Source: an uncultured Rhodobacterales bacterium | GTDB taxonomy: Bacteria; Pseudomonadota; Alphaproteobacteria; Rhodobacterales; Rhodobacteraceae | Assembly: GCA_903873585.1 (NCBI GenBank) | Contig: CAIQOV010000049.1 | Location: forward strand, 62,001-126,000 | Reading direction: 5' to 3' | DNA: 64,000 nt | Shown: piece after piece, positions 10,028 through 18,861 of the stretch | Layout: each line of letters begins with the position of its first letter | How positions within the stretch are numbered: position 1 is the stretch's first letter | Position numbers and translations under genes: made by a program | Notes under the pieces: generated by a model | What the model saw: the letters and a program-made list of their open reading frames with translations, nothing else | Told to the model about the DNA's origin: nothing | Databases searched by the model: none

Positions 10028-11905
10028 ATGTTTCACGTGAAACATTTCGATGTGGTGGTGATTGGGGGCGGGCACGCTGGGGCAGAAGCCGCGGCGGCGG
10101 CTGTGCGTGTGGGCGCGCGCACGGCCTTGATTTCAATGCGGAAAGATCGCATCGGGGTCATGTCGTGCAACCCTGCGATTGGGGGTTTGGGCAAGGGCCA
10201 TCTTGTGCGCGAAGTCGACGCGCTGGATGGCATTATGGGGCTGGCGGCGGATGCAGCGGGCATTCAGTTTCGCCTGCTCAATCGCCGCAAGGGCCCTGCT
10301 GTGCAAGGCCCGCGCACGCAGGCTGACCGCAAGCTGTACCGCCAAGCCATTCAGGCGCTGCTGGCGCGGCAACCGGGGCTTGAGATTATCGAAGGCGAAG
10401 TGGTTGATCTGATTGACGGACCAAATGGCAGCGTGTCAGGCGTTGAATTGCTAGATGGAACGACGCTTACGGCGACGGCTATTGTGCTGACCGCCGGCAC
10501 GTTCTTGAATGGCATCATCCACGTGGGCGATCAACACCGCTCTGGCGGACGTGAGGGGGATGTCGCCTCGGAGCGCTTGGCGCACAGGTTGGCAGGCTTG
10601 GGGTTGAAGCGCGGGCGTTTGAAAACCGGAACGCCGCCGCGATTGGATGGCAAGACAATCGCTTGGGAGGGGCTTGATGTTCAGCCCGGCGATGATGAAC
10701 CTGTGATGCTGTCATTTCTCAATCGGGCCCCGCAGGTTCGGCAAGTGGCCTGCGGAATCACCCATACCAACGAACGCACCCATGACATTGTCCGCGCCAA
10801 TCTAGGTCGGTCGGCGATGTATGGTGGGCATATTGAGGGCGTGGGGCCGCGCTATTGCCCGTCGATCGAAGATAAAGTGGTGCGCTTTGCCGACAAAACG
10901 GGGCATCAGATTTTTCTAGAGCCTGAGGGGCTGGATGATGACACGGTGTATCCCAACGGCATCTCAACCTCGCTTCCGGCGGATGTGCAACATGAATATG
11001 TGCGCAGCATCAAGGGGTTAGAGAATGTAACCATTCTGCAACCCGGCTACGCGATTGAATACGACTTCTTCGACCCGTCTTCCCTGCGACCCACGTTGGA
11101 AAGCACGGTAAAGGGCTTGTACTTTGCGGGCCAAATCAACGGCACAACTGGCTATGAAGAAGCGGCCGCGCAGGGGCTTGTGGCCGGCGCCAATGCGGCG
11201 GCGGCGGCTTTGGGGCGTGCGCCTGTGCTGTTTTCGCGAACGGATAGCTACATTGGCGTGATGCTGGACGATCTGATTTCGCGCGGTGTGACGGAGCCGT
11301 ATCGGATGTTCACCTCGCGTGCAGAATATCGCCTGCACCTGCGCGCTGACAATGCGGACCAGCGGATGACTGGATTGGGGCTTGCGGCGGGTTTGGTGGG
11401 TGAGACGCGCGCTAAGATTTACGCTGATAAAATGGCGCGAATCGGGGCGGCGAATGCGGTTTTGGCCGCGCGAACCTGTACGCCACAAGAGCTTCAGGCC
11501 GTTGGAATTGGCGTCAGCCGTGACGGTGCGACGCGGAGCCTTCTGCAAGTTTTAGCATTTGCCGAAACGGAATGGACGCAGATTGATCAACTTGCGCCGC
11601 AGATGGTTTCAGTTGATTCGGAAACAAAGGCGCAGGTTTGGCGCGACGCGCTATATGCGCAGTATTTGCACCGTGAGCGGGCAGATGCCGACACGTTGCG
11701 CCGTAATGAATTGCAGCGCATTCCCGACGAACTCGACTTTACCAACCTTCCGGGGTTGTCAAACGAATTGGCAGCCAAACTTCAGCGCCGTCGCCCGTCA
11801 AACTTGGCTGAGGCTGAGCGTATCGAAGGCATGACGCCTGCAGCTTTGCTGCTGGTGCTGGCCCATTGTCGCAAGGCGAATTCAGCACGGGCGGTGGGGC
11901 AATGA
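10028..11905 (+). CDS. mnmG: tRNA uridine-5-carboxymethylaminomethyl(34) synthesis enzyme MnmG
   Basis: [26 protein letters not shown]; starts MFHVKH, encoded by parS. Confidence 0.97.
   Translation: MFHVKHFDVVVIGGGHAGAEAAAAAVRVGARTALISMRKDRIGVMSCNPAIGGLGKGHLVREVDALDGIMGLAADAAGIQFRLLNRRKGPAVQGPRTQADRKLYRQAIQALLARQPGLEIIEGEVVDLIDGPNGSVSGVELLDGTTLTATAIVLTAGTFLNGIIHVGDQHRSGGREGDVASERLAHRLAGLGLKRGRLKTGTPPRLDGKTIAWEGLDVQPGDDEPVMLSFLNRAPQVRQVACGITHTNERTHDIVRANLGRSAMYGGHIEGVGPRYCPSIEDKVVRFADKTGHQIFLEPEGLDDDTVYPNGISTSLPADVQHEYVRSIKGLENVTILQPGYAIEYDFFDPSSLRPTLESTVKGLYFAGQINGTTGYEEAAAQGLVAGANAAAAALGRAPVLFSRTDSYIGVMLDDLISRGVTEPYRMFTSRAEYRLHLRADNADQRMTGLGLAAGLVGETRAKIYADKMARIGAANAVLAARTCTPQELQAVGIGVSRDGATRSLLQVLAFAETEWTQIDQLAPQMVSVDSETKAQVWRDALYAQYLHRERADADTLRRNELQRIPDELDFTNLPGLSNELAAKLQRRRPSNLAEAERIEGMTPAALLLVLAHCRKANSARAVGQ
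10029..10044. promoter_or_regulatory. parS: parS centromere site 1
   Basis: Perfect palindrome TGTTTCACGTGAAACA within the mnmG start region. Confidence 0.95.
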
Positions 11906-12531
11906 CACATTTGGCCCGAGGGATAGCGCCAGATTGGCTGGATGTTTCACGTGAAACACTCGTCAAGTTGGATGCCTTGCTGGCGCTGGTTGAAAAGTGG
12001 AACCCGGCGATCAACTTGGTCGCCCCCGGTAGTCTGCCAGACGCATGGCAACGACATGTTATCGATTCTGCACAGCTTTTTCCGCTTTTTCCACCGCAAG
12101 CCCGTGAAGCAGCAGATTTTGGCAGCGGTGCTGGATTTCCAGGCTTGGTTCTCGCAATCTTGGCCCAATCGGCTTTGCCGCAATTGCATATGACACTGGT
12201 GGAATCCGACAAGCGCAAGGCTACATTTCTGTCGCAAGCGGCACGGCAGTTGGATTTGTCTGTCACCGTTTTGACGGATCGTGCCGAAGTATTGCCACCG
12301 CTGAAGGCTGATGTGGTGACAGCCCGCGCCTTGGCCCCGTTGATCACGCTGTGTGCCATCGCCGCCCGGCATTTGACCGCGGATGGGGTGGCGATTTTTC
12401 CAAAAGGGACGCAATTTGATAAGGAATTGGCAGAAGCGGCCAGCGAATGGCAATTTCAGGTGCAACATCGCCAAAGCCAAACTGATCCTGCGGGGCGGAT
12501 ATTAACGCTTAAAGGCATTCAACATGCCTGA
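11902..12531 (+). CDS. rsmG: 16S rRNA (guanine527-N7)-methyltransferase
   Basis: [12 protein letters not shown]...[19 protein letters not shown] overlap with mnmG. Confidence 0.95.
   Translation: MTHLARGIAPDWLDVSRETLVKLDALLALVEKWNPAINLVAPGSLPDAWQRHVIDSAQLFPLFPPQAREAADFGSGAGFPGLVLAILAQSALPQLHMTLVESDKRKATFLSQAARQLDLSVTVLTDRAEVLPPLKADVVTARALAPLITLCAIAARHLTADGVAIFPKGTQFDKELAEAASEWQFQVQHRQSQTDPAGRILTLKGIQHA
11943..11958. promoter_or_regulatory. parS: parS centromere site 2
   Basis: Perfect TGTTTCACGTGAAACA inside rsmG, encoding VSRET. Confidence 0.95.
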
Positions 12532-13333
12532 TTTCAGCCGCGACACCCAAGCGCATATCATTGCCATAGCCAACCAGAAAGGCGGCGTGGGTAAGACGAC
12601 GACGGCCATCAACTTAGCGGCGGGGTTGGTGGAACTTGGCGCTAAGGTGCTGCTGATCGACCTTGACCCGCAGGGCAATGCCTCAACAGGGTTGGGGATA
12701 GCTGTGGATGCGCGGCTTTCCACAACCTATGACATTTTGATTGAAGACCGCCCCGTGACAGAGGTGATCCAACCCACAGCAATCGAGAACCTGTTGATAT
12801 GCCCCGCGAATTCGGACCTCGCCTCGGCCGATATTGATCTGGTTTCGAACGAAAAGCGCATATTTTTGCTGCATGATGCGCTTAGGGATGCCGCGCTAGA
12901 AGCTTTGGCTTTTGATTTTGTTCTGATTGATTGCCCGCCGTCGCTTAGCTTGTTGACGGTGAATGCCTTTGTGGCTGCCCACGCCGTGCTGGTGCCACTT
13001 CAGGCAGAGTTTTATGCGTTGGAAGGGCTTTCTCAACTGATGCTCACGGTGCGAAAAATTCGCACGACAGCCAATCCCGGTCTTCGCATTGAAGGCGTGG
13101 TGATGACAATGGCTGATTCGCGCAATCGGTTAAGCCAGCAGGTCGAAGGCGACGCGCGGGCGACTTTGGGGGATTTGGTGTTCAAAACCGTGATCCCGCG
13201 CAATGTACGCCTGTCAGAAGCGCCCTCTTTCGCGTTGCCGGTGATGCAGTATGATCCGACATCAAAGGGGACAGAGGCCTATCGTGCCCTGTCGGCTGAA
13301 ATTATGGCGCGGCACCCGCGCCCGCGCAGGTAG
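12524..13333 (+). CDS. parA: Chromosome partitioning ATPase ParA
   Basis: IIAIANQKGGVGKTTTAINLAAGLVELGAKVLLIDLDPQGNASTGLGI. Confidence 0.97.
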   Translation: MPDFSRDTQAHIIAIANQKGGVGKTTTAINLAAGLVELGAKVLLIDLDPQGNASTGLGIAVDARLSTTYDILIEDRPVTEVIQPTAIENLLICPANSDLASADIDLVSNEKRIFLLHDALRDAALEALAFDFVLIDCPPSLSLLTVNAFVAAHAVLVPLQAEFYALEGLSQLMLTVRKIRTTANPGLRIEGVVMTMADSRNRLSQQVEGDARATLGDLVFKTVIPRNVRLSEAPSFALPVMQYDPTSKGTEAYRALSAEIMARHPRPRR

Positions 13334-13339
13334 GGGCAC

Positions 13340-14248
13340 ATGGAAAAGAAAAGCGAACGTCGTGGTCTTGGTCGCGGTCTTTCTGCGCTTTTGGCTGATG
13401 TAAACCCTTCGTCAACGGCGGCCATGACCGGCCCCGATGTCGCGCGGCCGACCCAAGTTTTGGCCGTGGAGCGGGTTCAGCCCAACCCAAACCAACCCCG
13501 CCGTGCCTTTGCGCCAGATGCTTTGGACCAGTTGGCGCAATCGATTCGCCAAAAAGGCATTGTGCAGCCGCTGATTGTGCGGGCGATCGGGCAAGACGGC
13601 CAATATGAAATCGTCGCGGGTGAACGGCGGTGGCGTGCCGCGCAGATTGCGGGTTTGCATGAAGTGCCCGTCGTTGTGCGTGAATTTGACGACGTCGAAG
13701 TGCTGGAAATCGCGATAATTGAGAATATTCAGCGCGAGGATTTGAACCCGATTGAAGAAGCTTTGGCCTATCGTCAGTTGATTGACCGCTTCGGCCATAC
13801 CCAAGAAAAGCTCGCCGAAGCGCTGTCACGCAGCCGCAGCCATGTCACTAACCTATTGCGTTTGTTGACACTTCCAGGATTGGTGCAGGATTTTGTCTCG
13901 ACCGGCGCCTTGTCTGCTGGCCATGCGCGTGCACTGGTTTCGGCTCCGAATCCGGCAGAGTTGGCGGTGGCGGTGATCAAGCGTGGCCTGTCGGTGCGTG
14001 AGACTGAGCGGTTGGCAAAAACGGTGATCGCAAAGCCGGTTCGGGGCAGTCGAAAGCCCGAGAAAGACGCCGACACCCGCGCAATTGAGGCTGATTTGTC
14101 GGCAAATTTACACATGATGGTCAAGATTGATCATGGCGGTATGGATGAAGGCGGTGTTCTGACGATCAAATACCGCACGCTTGATGATCTTGATTTGCTG
14201 TGTGACGTTTTGTCCAAGATCCCGCGCGATATGATGGATGGGCGCTAA
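13340..14248 (+). CDS. parB: Chromosome partitioning protein ParB
   Basis: RGLGRGLSALLADV...QPNPNQPRRAF...VAGERRWRAAQIAGL. Confidence 0.97.
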   Translation: MEKKSERRGLGRGLSALLADVNPSSTAAMTGPDVARPTQVLAVERVQPNPNQPRRAFAPDALDQLAQSIRQKGIVQPLIVRAIGQDGQYEIVAGERRWRAAQIAGLHEVPVVVREFDDVEVLEIAIIENIQREDLNPIEEALAYRQLIDRFGHTQEKLAEALSRSRSHVTNLLRLLTLPGLVQDFVSTGALSAGHARALVSAPNPAELAVAVIKRGLSVRETERLAKTVIAKPVRGSRKPEKDADTRAIEADLSANLHMMVKIDHGGMDEGGVLTIKYRTLDDLDLLCDVLSKIPRDMMDGR

Positions 14249-14255
14249 GCGCTTG

Positions 14256-15413
14256 TTATACCAACAAATCTCGTAAGATCGCGTTCAGCAACAGCCGTCC
14301 TTCGGCCGTTGTTTTCAGTTGGCCCGCGTTACGCCGCACCAATCCAGCCGTTTCCAGATCAAGTATCTTGGCTTCCGGCAGATTATAACCCGAAATCGCT
14401 TTAAAGCGCGCAAGGTCGCTACCTTCGGCCAAGCGCAGCGACATCAGCAGATATTCCATCGTGTGATCTTCGCGCGTGATTGGGATGCGCGGCGATTCCC
14501 CTGCTAAACCGGCTTCAACCGTTTGCAGCCAAGCTCCCGGTTGCTTGGGCGCTTCAGTTGCCCAGCGGCGTTGGTTTAGCGTCAGCCTGCCGTGGGCACC
14601 TGGGCCAATTCCGGCATAATCCCCCATCCGCCAATAGATCAGGTTGTGCCGCGATTCTTGCCCCAGTTTGGCGTGGTTAGAAACCTCATACCCCGGCAAT
14701 CCGGCCGCTTCGCACATCTCTTGCGTCATCAGGTACATATCCGATGCGGCATCTTCATCGGGCAGCCCGCGCAATTGCCCAAGATTATGGCGCGCACCAA
14801 AGACCGTGCCATCCTCGATCGTCAGTTGGTACAGCGACAAATGGGTCGGATCCATCGCCAGCGCTTCGGCTAACTCCGCCTGCCAAGCTTCTGGCGTCTG
14901 GTCTTGTCGGGCATAGATCAGGTCAAAACTGACGCGATCAAAGATATTGCGGGCGATGTCATAAGCGGCTTTTCCTTCGGCGACCGAGTGCATTCGCCCC
15001 AATCGGCGCAGGTCGGCATCGTTCAGGGCCTGCACTCCGATTGAGATTCGGTTCACTCCCGCATCGCGGTAGCCCGCGAAACGGCCCGCTTCGACGGAAC
15101 CGGGGTTTGCTTCCATCGTGATTTCGACGTCGTTGGCCAGCGTCCAGGTGTCGCGCACCTGCTGCAAAATGGCGGCAACCAAGTCAGGGTCCATCAAAGA
15201 TGGCGTTCCGCCGCCGAAAAAGACCGAGGTCAGCACCCGCCCTTTGGTCTCTGCGCCTACCCGCGCGATTTCAGCCAAGTACGCGTTTTTCCAGCGCAAT
15301 TGGTCAATATGGGCAGCCACATGGCTGTTAAAGTCGCAATACGGGCATTTTGATTGGCAAAAAGGCCAGTGCAAGTACAGGCCGAAACCGCCGTTTTGCC
15401 AGTCTTCTGTCAT
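14256..15413 (-). CDS. hemW: Radical SAM heme chaperone HemW
   Basis: GLYLHWPFCQSKCPYCDFNSHV...FFGGGTPSLM. Confidence 0.93.
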   Translation of the reverse strand: MTEDWQNGGFGLYLHWPFCQSKCPYCDFNSHVAAHIDQLRWKNAYLAEIARVGAETKGRVLTSVFFGGGTPSLMDPDLVAAILQQVRDTWTLANDVEITMEANPGSVEAGRFAGYRDAGVNRISIGVQALNDADLRRLGRMHSVAEGKAAYDIARNIFDRVSFDLIYARQDQTPEAWQAELAEALAMDPTHLSLYQLTIEDGTVFGARHNLGQLRGLPDEDAASDMYLMTQEMCEAAGLPGYEVSNHAKLGQESRHNLIYWRMGDYAGIGPGAHGRLTLNQRRWATEAPKQPGAWLQTVEAGLAGESPRIPITREDHTMEYLLMSLRLAEGSDLARFKAISGYNLPEAKILDLETAGLVRRNAGQLKTTAEGRLLLNAILRDLLV

Positions 15414-15793
15414 CCCTTAAAGGCCGTCACTTCGATTTCAACTTTCATTTCGGGGCGAATGAGCCCTGCAATGACCATCGTCGCCGCAGGCCTAATATCA
15501 CCCAAAGTGGCCCCCAGCACCGGCACCAATGCATCAACAAGGGCCGCGTCGGTGACGGTATATTGCACGCGCACGATGTCGGCCATGTCAAACCCCGCCT
15601 CAGCAAGCACGCCCGCAATGGTTGTAAAGCAATTGCGCCCTTGATCGGCGATGCTGTCAGGCATTTGCATTGTCGCGTAGTCATAGCCCGTCACGCCCGA
15701 CACAAAGCACCACCCGCCCTTAACTATCGCGCGGCTGTAACCCATGGTCGCCTCAAACGGGGATCCGGTGGAAATATGTTTCACGTGAAACAT
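15410..15793 (-). CDS. RidA family protein
   Basis: RAIVKGGWCFVSGVTGYD...NCFTTIAGVLAEAG...MVIAGLIRPEMKVEIEVTA; N-terminus MFHVKH encoded by parS. Confidence 0.88.
   Translation of the reverse strand: MFHVKHISTGSPFEATMGYSRAIVKGGWCFVSGVTGYDYATMQMPDSIADQGRNCFTTIAGVLAEAGFDMADIVRVQYTVTDAALVDALVPVLGATLGDIRPAATMVIAGLIRPEMKVEIEVTAFKG
15777..15792. promoter_or_regulatory. parS: parS centromere site 3
   Basis: Perfect TGTTTCACGTGAAACA at the rdgB stop / ridA-like start junction. Confidence 0.95.
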
Positions 15794-16392
15794 TCCTCGA
15801 TCAGTTTGGCAAAGGCGTCGGCGCGGTGGCTGATTTTGTTTTTCAGCGCGTCGTCCATCTCACCAAAGGTTTCCAAATATCCATCGGGCATGAAAATCGG
15901 GTCGTAGCCGTGGCCCTGCGTGCCACGCATAGGCCAAACGATCTGGCCTTCCACGCGGCCCGCAAACACCTGTTCCGCACCATCCGGACGCACCAAAGCC
16001 AAGGTGCAGCAAAACGCGGCGCGACGTGGGGCAGGGGCCTGAACGGCGTCCAACAGCCCCCAAGTCTTCTCCATCGCCCGCCCAAAGTCGCGGCCCTTAG
16101 CGCCTTCTGCCCAATCGGCGGTGTAGATCCCCGGTGCACCGCCCAAAGCGTGCACCTCTAGCCCCGAATCGTCGGCCAAAGTCACAAATCCAGACGCGAC
16201 AGCTCCAGCCCGTGCTTTCAGTAAGGCATTGCCAGCAAAGGTGAATTCCGTCTCTGCCGGCTCGCCCAAGCCCAGATCGGTCAGTGATACCACCGAAACG
16301 CCAAAGGGCTGCAACAATGCCGAAATTTCGGCCAGTTTGCCACGGTTTCCGGTGGCCACCAACAGCGCTTCTTCGGCAGAAATCCGCATCAC
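15781..16392 (-). CDS. rdgB: XTP/dITP diphosphatase (RdgB/HAM1)
   Basis: [23 protein letters not shown]...FGRAMEKTW...[16 protein letters not shown]...[10 protein letters not shown]. Confidence 0.95.
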   Translation of the reverse strand: MMRISAEEALLVATGNRGKLAEISALLQPFGVSVVSLTDLGLGEPAETEFTFAGNALLKARAGAVASGFVTLADDSGLEVHALGGAPGIYTADWAEGAKGRDFGRAMEKTWGLLDAVQAPAPRRAAFCCTLALVRPDGAEQVFAGRVEGQIVWPMRGTQGHGYDPIFMPDGYLETFGEMDDALKNKISHRADAFAKLIEECFT

Positions 16393-17102
16393 GCCACGGC
16401 AGCTTTCTGCGCAGCAACCAAATTCGCCACGCCTGCTTCGGCAAGATCCAGCAACTTGCTCATCTCGTCGCGTGAAAACGTCGCGCCTTCGGCTGACATT
16501 TGCACTTCAATCATGCGCCCACGCCCTGTGATCACAAAATTCCCGTCCGTTCCGGCGACAGAATCTTCAGCATAATCAAGGTCTAACACCTCTTGCCCCG
16601 CATAAACGCCACAAGACACAGCGGCAACATGGTCAATCATCGGGTCAGAGACAATCACACCCGCCTTCATCAACTTGTTCACCGCCAACCGCAGCGCCAC
16701 CCAGCCGCCCGTGATCGAAGCACAGCGCGTGCCACCATCGGCCTGTATCACATCGCAGTCGACCACGATCTGCCGCTCGCCCAAAGCCGAGCGATCCACC
16801 CCGGCGCGCAAGGCCCGCCCGATCAGGCGCTGAATTTCCTGCGTGCGGCCCGATTGCTTACCCATCGCGGCCTCGCGCTTGGTGCGCCCACCCGTGGCGC
16901 GCGGCAGCATCCCGTATTCTGCCGTCACCCAGCCCAGCCCCGTGCCCTTCAAAAAGCTCGGCGGCTTGTCCTCAATCGAGGCCGAACACAGCACATGCGT
17001 GTCGCCCATCTTGATCAGGCACGACCCTTCGGCATGTTTCATCACCCCGGCTTCAATCGAAACCGCCCGCATTTCATCCAATTTCCGGCCCGAGGGACGC
17101 AT
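16389..17102 (-). CDS. rph: Ribonuclease PH
   Basis: [44 protein letters not shown]. Confidence 0.97.
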   Translation of the reverse strand: MRPSGRKLDEMRAVSIEAGVMKHAEGSCLIKMGDTHVLCSASIEDKPPSFLKGTGLGWVTAEYGMLPRATGGRTKREAAMGKQSGRTQEIQRLIGRALRAGVDRSALGERQIVVDCDVIQADGGTRCASITGGWVALRLAVNKLMKAGVIVSDPMIDHVAAVSCGVYAGQEVLDLDYAEDSVAGTDGNFVITGRGRMIEVQMSAEGATFSRDEMSKLLDLAEAGVANLVAAQKAAVA

Positions 17103-17209
17103 GTTAGCACCTTGTGTTGCGTTCTTAACTACCTACCTCAGATATGGCGCAAAGCCGCAAAGGCGCAACCCCGATTGACGGGCCACCCCCGTGGTCCTAC
17201 CTAGAGAGA

Positions 17210-18331
17210 ATGTCTGACATATCCTCGATCCTGACAGAGATGAACGACCGCTCGCGCGAGGTGTTTCGCCGCGTGGTGGAATCCTATCTGAATTCGGGCG
17301 ATCCGGTAGGGTCGCGCACCCTTACGCGCACCATGACAGAAAAGCTGTCAGCGGCGACGATCCGCAACACGATGCAAGACCTTGAATTTCTTGGCCTTCT
17401 TGATAGCCCCCACGTCTCGGCAGGCCGCATCCCAACCCAACTTGGGCTGCGGATGTTCGTCGATGGGTTGATGGAGGTTGGCACGATCGACGATCAAGAT
17501 CGCGCCAAGATCGAATCGTCGATGGGCCGCGATGATGGCAATGTGACATCCTTGCTCGATCAAGTCGGCGCTGCGCTGTCGGGCATCACCCGTTCGGCCA
17601 GTCTGGTTTTGGCGCCCAAGCAAGAAACAGCAATCAAGCATATCGAATTTGTCAGCCTATCGCCCGACCGCGCGCTTGTGGTGCTGGTGTTTTCCGACGG
17701 CCATGTGGAAAACCGTCTGTTCACCCCGCCCCCCGGCCAAACGCCGTCTTCCATGCGCGAGGCGGCCAATTTCCTAAATGCCATTGCCGAAGGCCACCGC
17801 CTGTCCGAACTGCGCCCGCTGATTGCCGCCGAAATCGCCCGCCACCGCCAAGAGATTGATTCGTTGGCCCGTGATCTGGTCGAAAACGGCCTAGCCCTGT
17901 GGGAAAACGCAGGCGAGCGTGGCGAGCGCCTTATGGTGCGCGGCCAAGCGAATTTGATCGAGGCAGGGGGCGAATCCCTGAACCTTGACCGCATCCGCAC
18001 CCTGTTTGACGACCTCGAACGCAAACGCGACATCGCCGATTTTCTCGAAATGACCGACAGCGGCGAAGGCGTGCGCATTTTTATTGGGTCCGAGAACAAG
18101 CTTTTTTCACTTTCGGGTTCCACTCTGGTCGTTTCTCCCTATATGAACGCCGACCGTAAGATCATTGGCGCCGTGGGCGTCATCGGCCCGACCCGGCTTA
18201 ACTATGGCCGGATCGTTCCAATCGTCGACTATACGGCCCAACTGGTGGGTCGCATGGTTTCCGATCGGGGCAGGGCTAAGCTGGAAGGACATGAAGATGG
18301 CAGACGAAACGACAGGCACCGAAGATCTTGA
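17210..18331 (+). CDS. hrcA: Heat-inducible transcriptional repressor HrcA
   Basis: MNDRSREVFRRVVESYLNSGDPVGSRTL...IRNTMQDLEFLGLLDSPHVSAGRIPTQLGLRMFVDG. Confidence 0.96.
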   Translation: MSDISSILTEMNDRSREVFRRVVESYLNSGDPVGSRTLTRTMTEKLSAATIRNTMQDLEFLGLLDSPHVSAGRIPTQLGLRMFVDGLMEVGTIDDQDRAKIESSMGRDDGNVTSLLDQVGAALSGITRSASLVLAPKQETAIKHIEFVSLSPDRALVVLVFSDGHVENRLFTPPPGQTPSSMREAANFLNAIAEGHRLSELRPLIAAEIARHRQEIDSLARDLVENGLALWENAGERGERLMVRGQANLIEAGGESLNLDRIRTLFDDLERKRDIADFLEMTDSGEGVRIFIGSENKLFSLSGSTLVVSPYMNADRKIIGAVGVIGPTRLNYGRIVPIVDYTAQLVGRMVSDRGRAKLEGHEDGRRNDRHRRS

Positions 18332-18830
18332 CCTGCAGGAGTTTGATCCTGAGTTTGAGAATGATGAACTTACCGCCGCCTTGGCCGAGCGCGATGAGAT
18401 GCGCGACCGCTATATGCGCGCCTTGGCCGATGCCGAAAACGCCCGCAAACGTGGCGACCGTGACCGGCGCGAGGCTGAGCAGTACGGCTCTACCCGCTTG
18501 GCGCGTGACCTTTTGCCCGTCTACGACAACCTCAAGCGCGCCCTGACGGCTGTGCCCGAAGAGCTGAAAACCCAAGCCGCCGCCCTGACCGAAGGCGTGG
18601 AACTGACGTTGCGCGAGCTGACCTCTGTCATGACCAAGCACGGCGTTAAGCCCATCGCGCCGCAGATCGGCGATGTGTTCGATGCCCAGACGATGGAGGC
18701 GATGTTTGAAGCCCCGCTGCCCGGTACCAAAGTCGGCACGATCATTCAGGTGATGACCGAAGGCTTCATGCTGCACGACCGCCTGCTGCGCGCCGCACAA
18801 GTGGGCGTTTCCTCTAACACCCAAGGCTGA
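18291..18830 (+). CDS. grpE: Nucleotide exchange factor GrpE
   Basis: DRYMRALADAENARKRGDRDRREAEQYG...GDVFDAQTMEAMFEAPLPGTKVGTIIQVMTEGFMLHDRLLRAAQVGVS. Confidence 0.95.
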   Translation: MKMADETTGTEDLDLQEFDPEFENDELTAALAERDEMRDRYMRALADAENARKRGDRDRREAEQYGSTRLARDLLPVYDNLKRALTAVPEELKTQAAALTEGVELTLRELTSVMTKHGVKPIAPQIGDVFDAQTMEAMFEAPLPGTKVGTIIQVMTEGFMLHDRLLRAAQVGVSSNTQG

Positions 18831-18833
18831 CCT

Positions 18834-18861
18834 GTAGGGTGCGTGCTTGCACGCACCCTAC
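18834..18861. terminator. Perfect 13-bp inverted repeat between convergent grpE and mutS (probable bidirectional terminator or repeat hairpin)
   Basis: GTAGGGTGCGTGC-TT-GCACGCACCCTAC; ends directly at the mutS stop codon. Confidence 0.7.

Noticed and set aside
17103-17209. Possible CIRCE operator between rph and hrcA
   Set aside because: Only a half-like TTAGCAC is present at 17104; the GAGTGCTAA partner at the proper spacing is absent
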